A DNA stretch of 23,596 nt, taken from IMG/VR virus record IMGVR_UViG_3300011113_000614, positions 1 through 23,596 of that record, one strand, 5' to 3'. The notes under the pieces were generated by a model, which had not been told where the DNA came from, searched no databases, and saw only the letters and a program-made list of their open reading frames with translations. This document shows positions 22,275-23,596 of this stretch, piece after piece. The position numbers were made by a program, and so were the translations under genes. Source of the DNA: a virus. Numbering within the stretch: the stretch's first letter is position 1; each line of letters starts with the position of its first letter.

Positions 22275-23129
22275 ATGAAAAACATCTTAGCAGAAAATTT
22301 ACTTCGATTTGGAGTAAAGAATTTATCTGAAGATATCAAACGTAAATTGCAAGAACAGCCTGAGCCTACAACGGACCCATTTGATTTAGGTGCCGGTAAT
22401 AAATTAAATCAAACATTAGGAAATGTATTAGATGCTAAGCAAATAGAATTATTGAATCAAGGGAAAGCGGCTGTTAACGACAGTACGCAAAAGCAAATAT
22501 TTGATAATTATTATGCAGCTAATACATCACCGGTTGGTAAGTATTTAATACTTGGTGGTATTTCTCCATCGTCTAAAATAATAGGTCCAATTCAATCTGT
22601 ATTACCATTTAGTGATATCTCCGATGGATTAGCCATATGGACAACTAAAAAAGCTGTATTTAATTTTGCAGGAATACAAAAAGCATATTTAGAAAATGCA
22701 GGAGGGTTTCTAGAAACAAGCCTGTCACATGGTATCAATGATCGATATGTAAAATCTGGCGATGTTTATCTAAATAAACGAGGAAATAGACAAACTGAAT
22801 TAATCCTACCACCATATCCAACTAATGGGTTAGCTGGTATGCCTATGACTTACTTTGCGCCATACTCTGCCAATACTATGTATTATGATTATTTTGTAGA
22901 TACGACCTCTAATGTAGGAATTAATAAAAATATGTTTAATGTTTATGATAAAGCTAGAAAACTAGTAGGTATGGTACCGATGCAAATACAAGGTATGGTA
23001 AGTAATTGGGATCAAACCGGATTAGATATTAGAGTAGATAAAAACGTAGAAGCTCAGATTCAATCTAAACGCAAAAGATTAGAAAAAACGGATCCGAATA
23101 GTGATATTATAACTGGAATACCACTCTAG
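22275..23129 (+). CDS. Unknown protein with capsid-targeting-like N-terminus
   Basis: The 284-aa protein is not assigned to a family. It starts MKNILAENLLRFGVKNLSE, an amphipathic leader containing L-x-E sites (LSE at 17-19 and LQE at about 25-27), followed by an acidic/proline linker (QPEPTTDPFD). This resembles the cleavable leader of T4 head proteins. The remaining part is mixed, with Gly and aromatic residues and no membrane helix; a basic tail (QSKRKRLEKTD) precedes the end. It is the only gene on the plus strand in the window, has a strong ribosome-binding site (AAAGGA, 7 nt from ATG) and its own late-motif copy, and converges on a DUF2927-like gene 18 bp away. A head-internal or prohead protein is suggested by the leader; an ordinary virion protein is the alternative. 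Confidence 0.6.
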   Translation: MKNILAENLLRFGVKNLSEDIKRKLQEQPEPTTDPFDLGAGNKLNQTLGNVLDAKQIELLNQGKAAVNDSTQKQIFDNYYAANTSPVGKYLILGGISPSSKIIGPIQSVLPFSDISDGLAIWTTKKAVFNFAGIQKAYLENAGGFLETSLSHGINDRYVKSGDVYLNKRGNRQTELILPPYPTNGLAGMPMTYFAPYSANTMYYDYFVDTTSNVGINKNMFNVYDKARKLVGMVPMQIQGMVSNWDQTGLDIRVDKNVEAQIQSKRKRLEKTDPNSDIITGIPL

Positions 23130-23147
23130 AAATATACTAAAGATTGC

Positions 23148-23596
23148 TTACCGACTATATAACTTTTTAATCAATAATTTATCAATATCAGAATATTCTG
23201 TAATAGAAGTCCATCCTTGATAAAACATGCTATTAGGATATGTCCAACTGTCATTTGGTAATCCTAAACATTGTGTCAATTCTTCTCGAAGAACGTGTTT
23301 CTCTTCTTCTATCGATAAATGATTTTTTGTGTCTACAAAAATTTTAGCAAAATAAATTTCATTGATGCTATTAGTCCATAACGACCCCAATCCTAATTGG
23401 TTGGAATATTTTCTAGAATGAGGAAAAATAATATTATATTCCTCCATACTTCCGAAAAATATAGGCATATTGCTTTGAGTTGAATCTGAAACGATGGAAA
23501 TATTAATGGTTTCAATTAAATCGTTTAGTTCAGAGATTATTTTTTCTAACTCTAAAACGAGATATTCCTTTCTATCACCTTTTATGTAAATTTTTA
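23148..23596 (-). CDS. DUF2927-like protein, 5' end cut by the window edge
   Basis: The frame stays open to the edge of the window, so the N-terminus lies beyond 23596; the visible part is 148 residues. It starts KIYIKGDRKEYL, continues with a helix (LEKIISELNDLIE) and then has VLREELTQCLGLPNDS, followed by YPNSMFYQG and IDKLLIKKLYS at the end. This order matches DUF2927-type proteins, which are often secreted and have been suggested to be metalloprotease-like; I recognise the pattern but cannot verify it. An internal ATG at 23468 is not the real start because conserved-looking sequence continues upstream of it. It converges on the 284-aa gene with no visible terminator between. Confidence 0.5.
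   Translation of the reverse strand, partial: KIYIKGDRKEYLVLELEKIISELNDLIETINISIVSDSTQSNMPIFFGSMEEYNIIFPHSRKYSNQLGLGSLWTNSINEIYFAKIFVDTKNHLSIEEEKHVLREELTQCLGLPNDSWTYPNSMFYQGWTSITEYSDIDKLLIKKLYSR

Noticed and set aside
1-23596. tRNA genes, CRISPR arrays, integrase or insertion sequences
   Set aside because: No cloverleaf, no regularly spaced repeats, and no transposase or integrase motifs were seen on either strand by reading; a covariance or profile search could still find a divergent tRNA.

Overview
This window looks like part of the genome of an AT-rich, T4-like contractile-tailed phage (a myovirus of the class Caudoviricetes). It carries T4-type baseplate genes (gp25-like, gp6-like and a gp5-like spike), a gp55-like late sigma factor, a T7-type Holliday junction resolvase and a run of large tail or fibre proteins. 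Almost everything is read from the minus strand in tightly packed, often overlapping genes. The host cannot be named from the sequence. Shine-Dalgarno-like AGGA/AAGG sequences precede several genes, and the composition suggests an environmental, low-GC host.

In the direction of transcription (high to low coordinates) the layout is as follows. (i) 23596-22275: a window-truncated DUF2927-like protein and, divergently, the only plus-strand gene, a 284-aa unknown with a capsid-targeting-like N-terminus. (ii) 22202-20381: a structured, pseudoknot-capable leader, an HNH endonuclease with NUMOD-like and zinc-finger parts, and a UV-damage endonuclease (UvdE) gene whose base composition is clearly richer in GC than its surroundings. 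(iii) 20333-18217: two small genes (59 aa and a 54-aa zinc-ribbon protein), an HD-domain phosphohydrolase, a one-helix membrane protein and the gp55-like sigma factor. (iv) 18192-11017: the baseplate block, with a small unknown, the gp5-like spike, a hydrophobic protein, a small helical protein, gp25-like, gp6-like, a DNRLRE-like protein and a 303-aa protein. (v) 11017-3851: a 1162-aa tail protein with a P2 gpI-like segment and a LamG-like domain, then three probable tail or fibre proteins, two of which share a C-terminal module. (vi) 3854-654: a cassette of a kinase-like, a MORN-like and an M15-peptidase-like protein. (vii) 635-153: a T7 endonuclease I-like resolvase.

Three observations stand out. 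First, the three proteins of the 654-3854 cassette, and the plus-strand 284-aa protein, begin with short amphipathic leaders ending in (L/I)-x-E. This is the pattern of T4 capsid-targeting peptides cut by the gp21 prohead protease, so they are candidate head-packaged, injected proteins: a truncated kinase fold, a DD-peptidase-like enzyme and a MORN-like protein. Second, a core TATTTATA, read in the coding direction, lies upstream of nine genes or clusters and flips strand with the single plus-strand gene. It is the reverse complement of the classical T4 late promoter and one copy sits inside an intrinsic terminator. It probably marks the phage's own late promoters, read by the gp55-like factor. 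Third, the leader of the HNH gene can form two long interleaved helices that would bury its ribosome-binding site.
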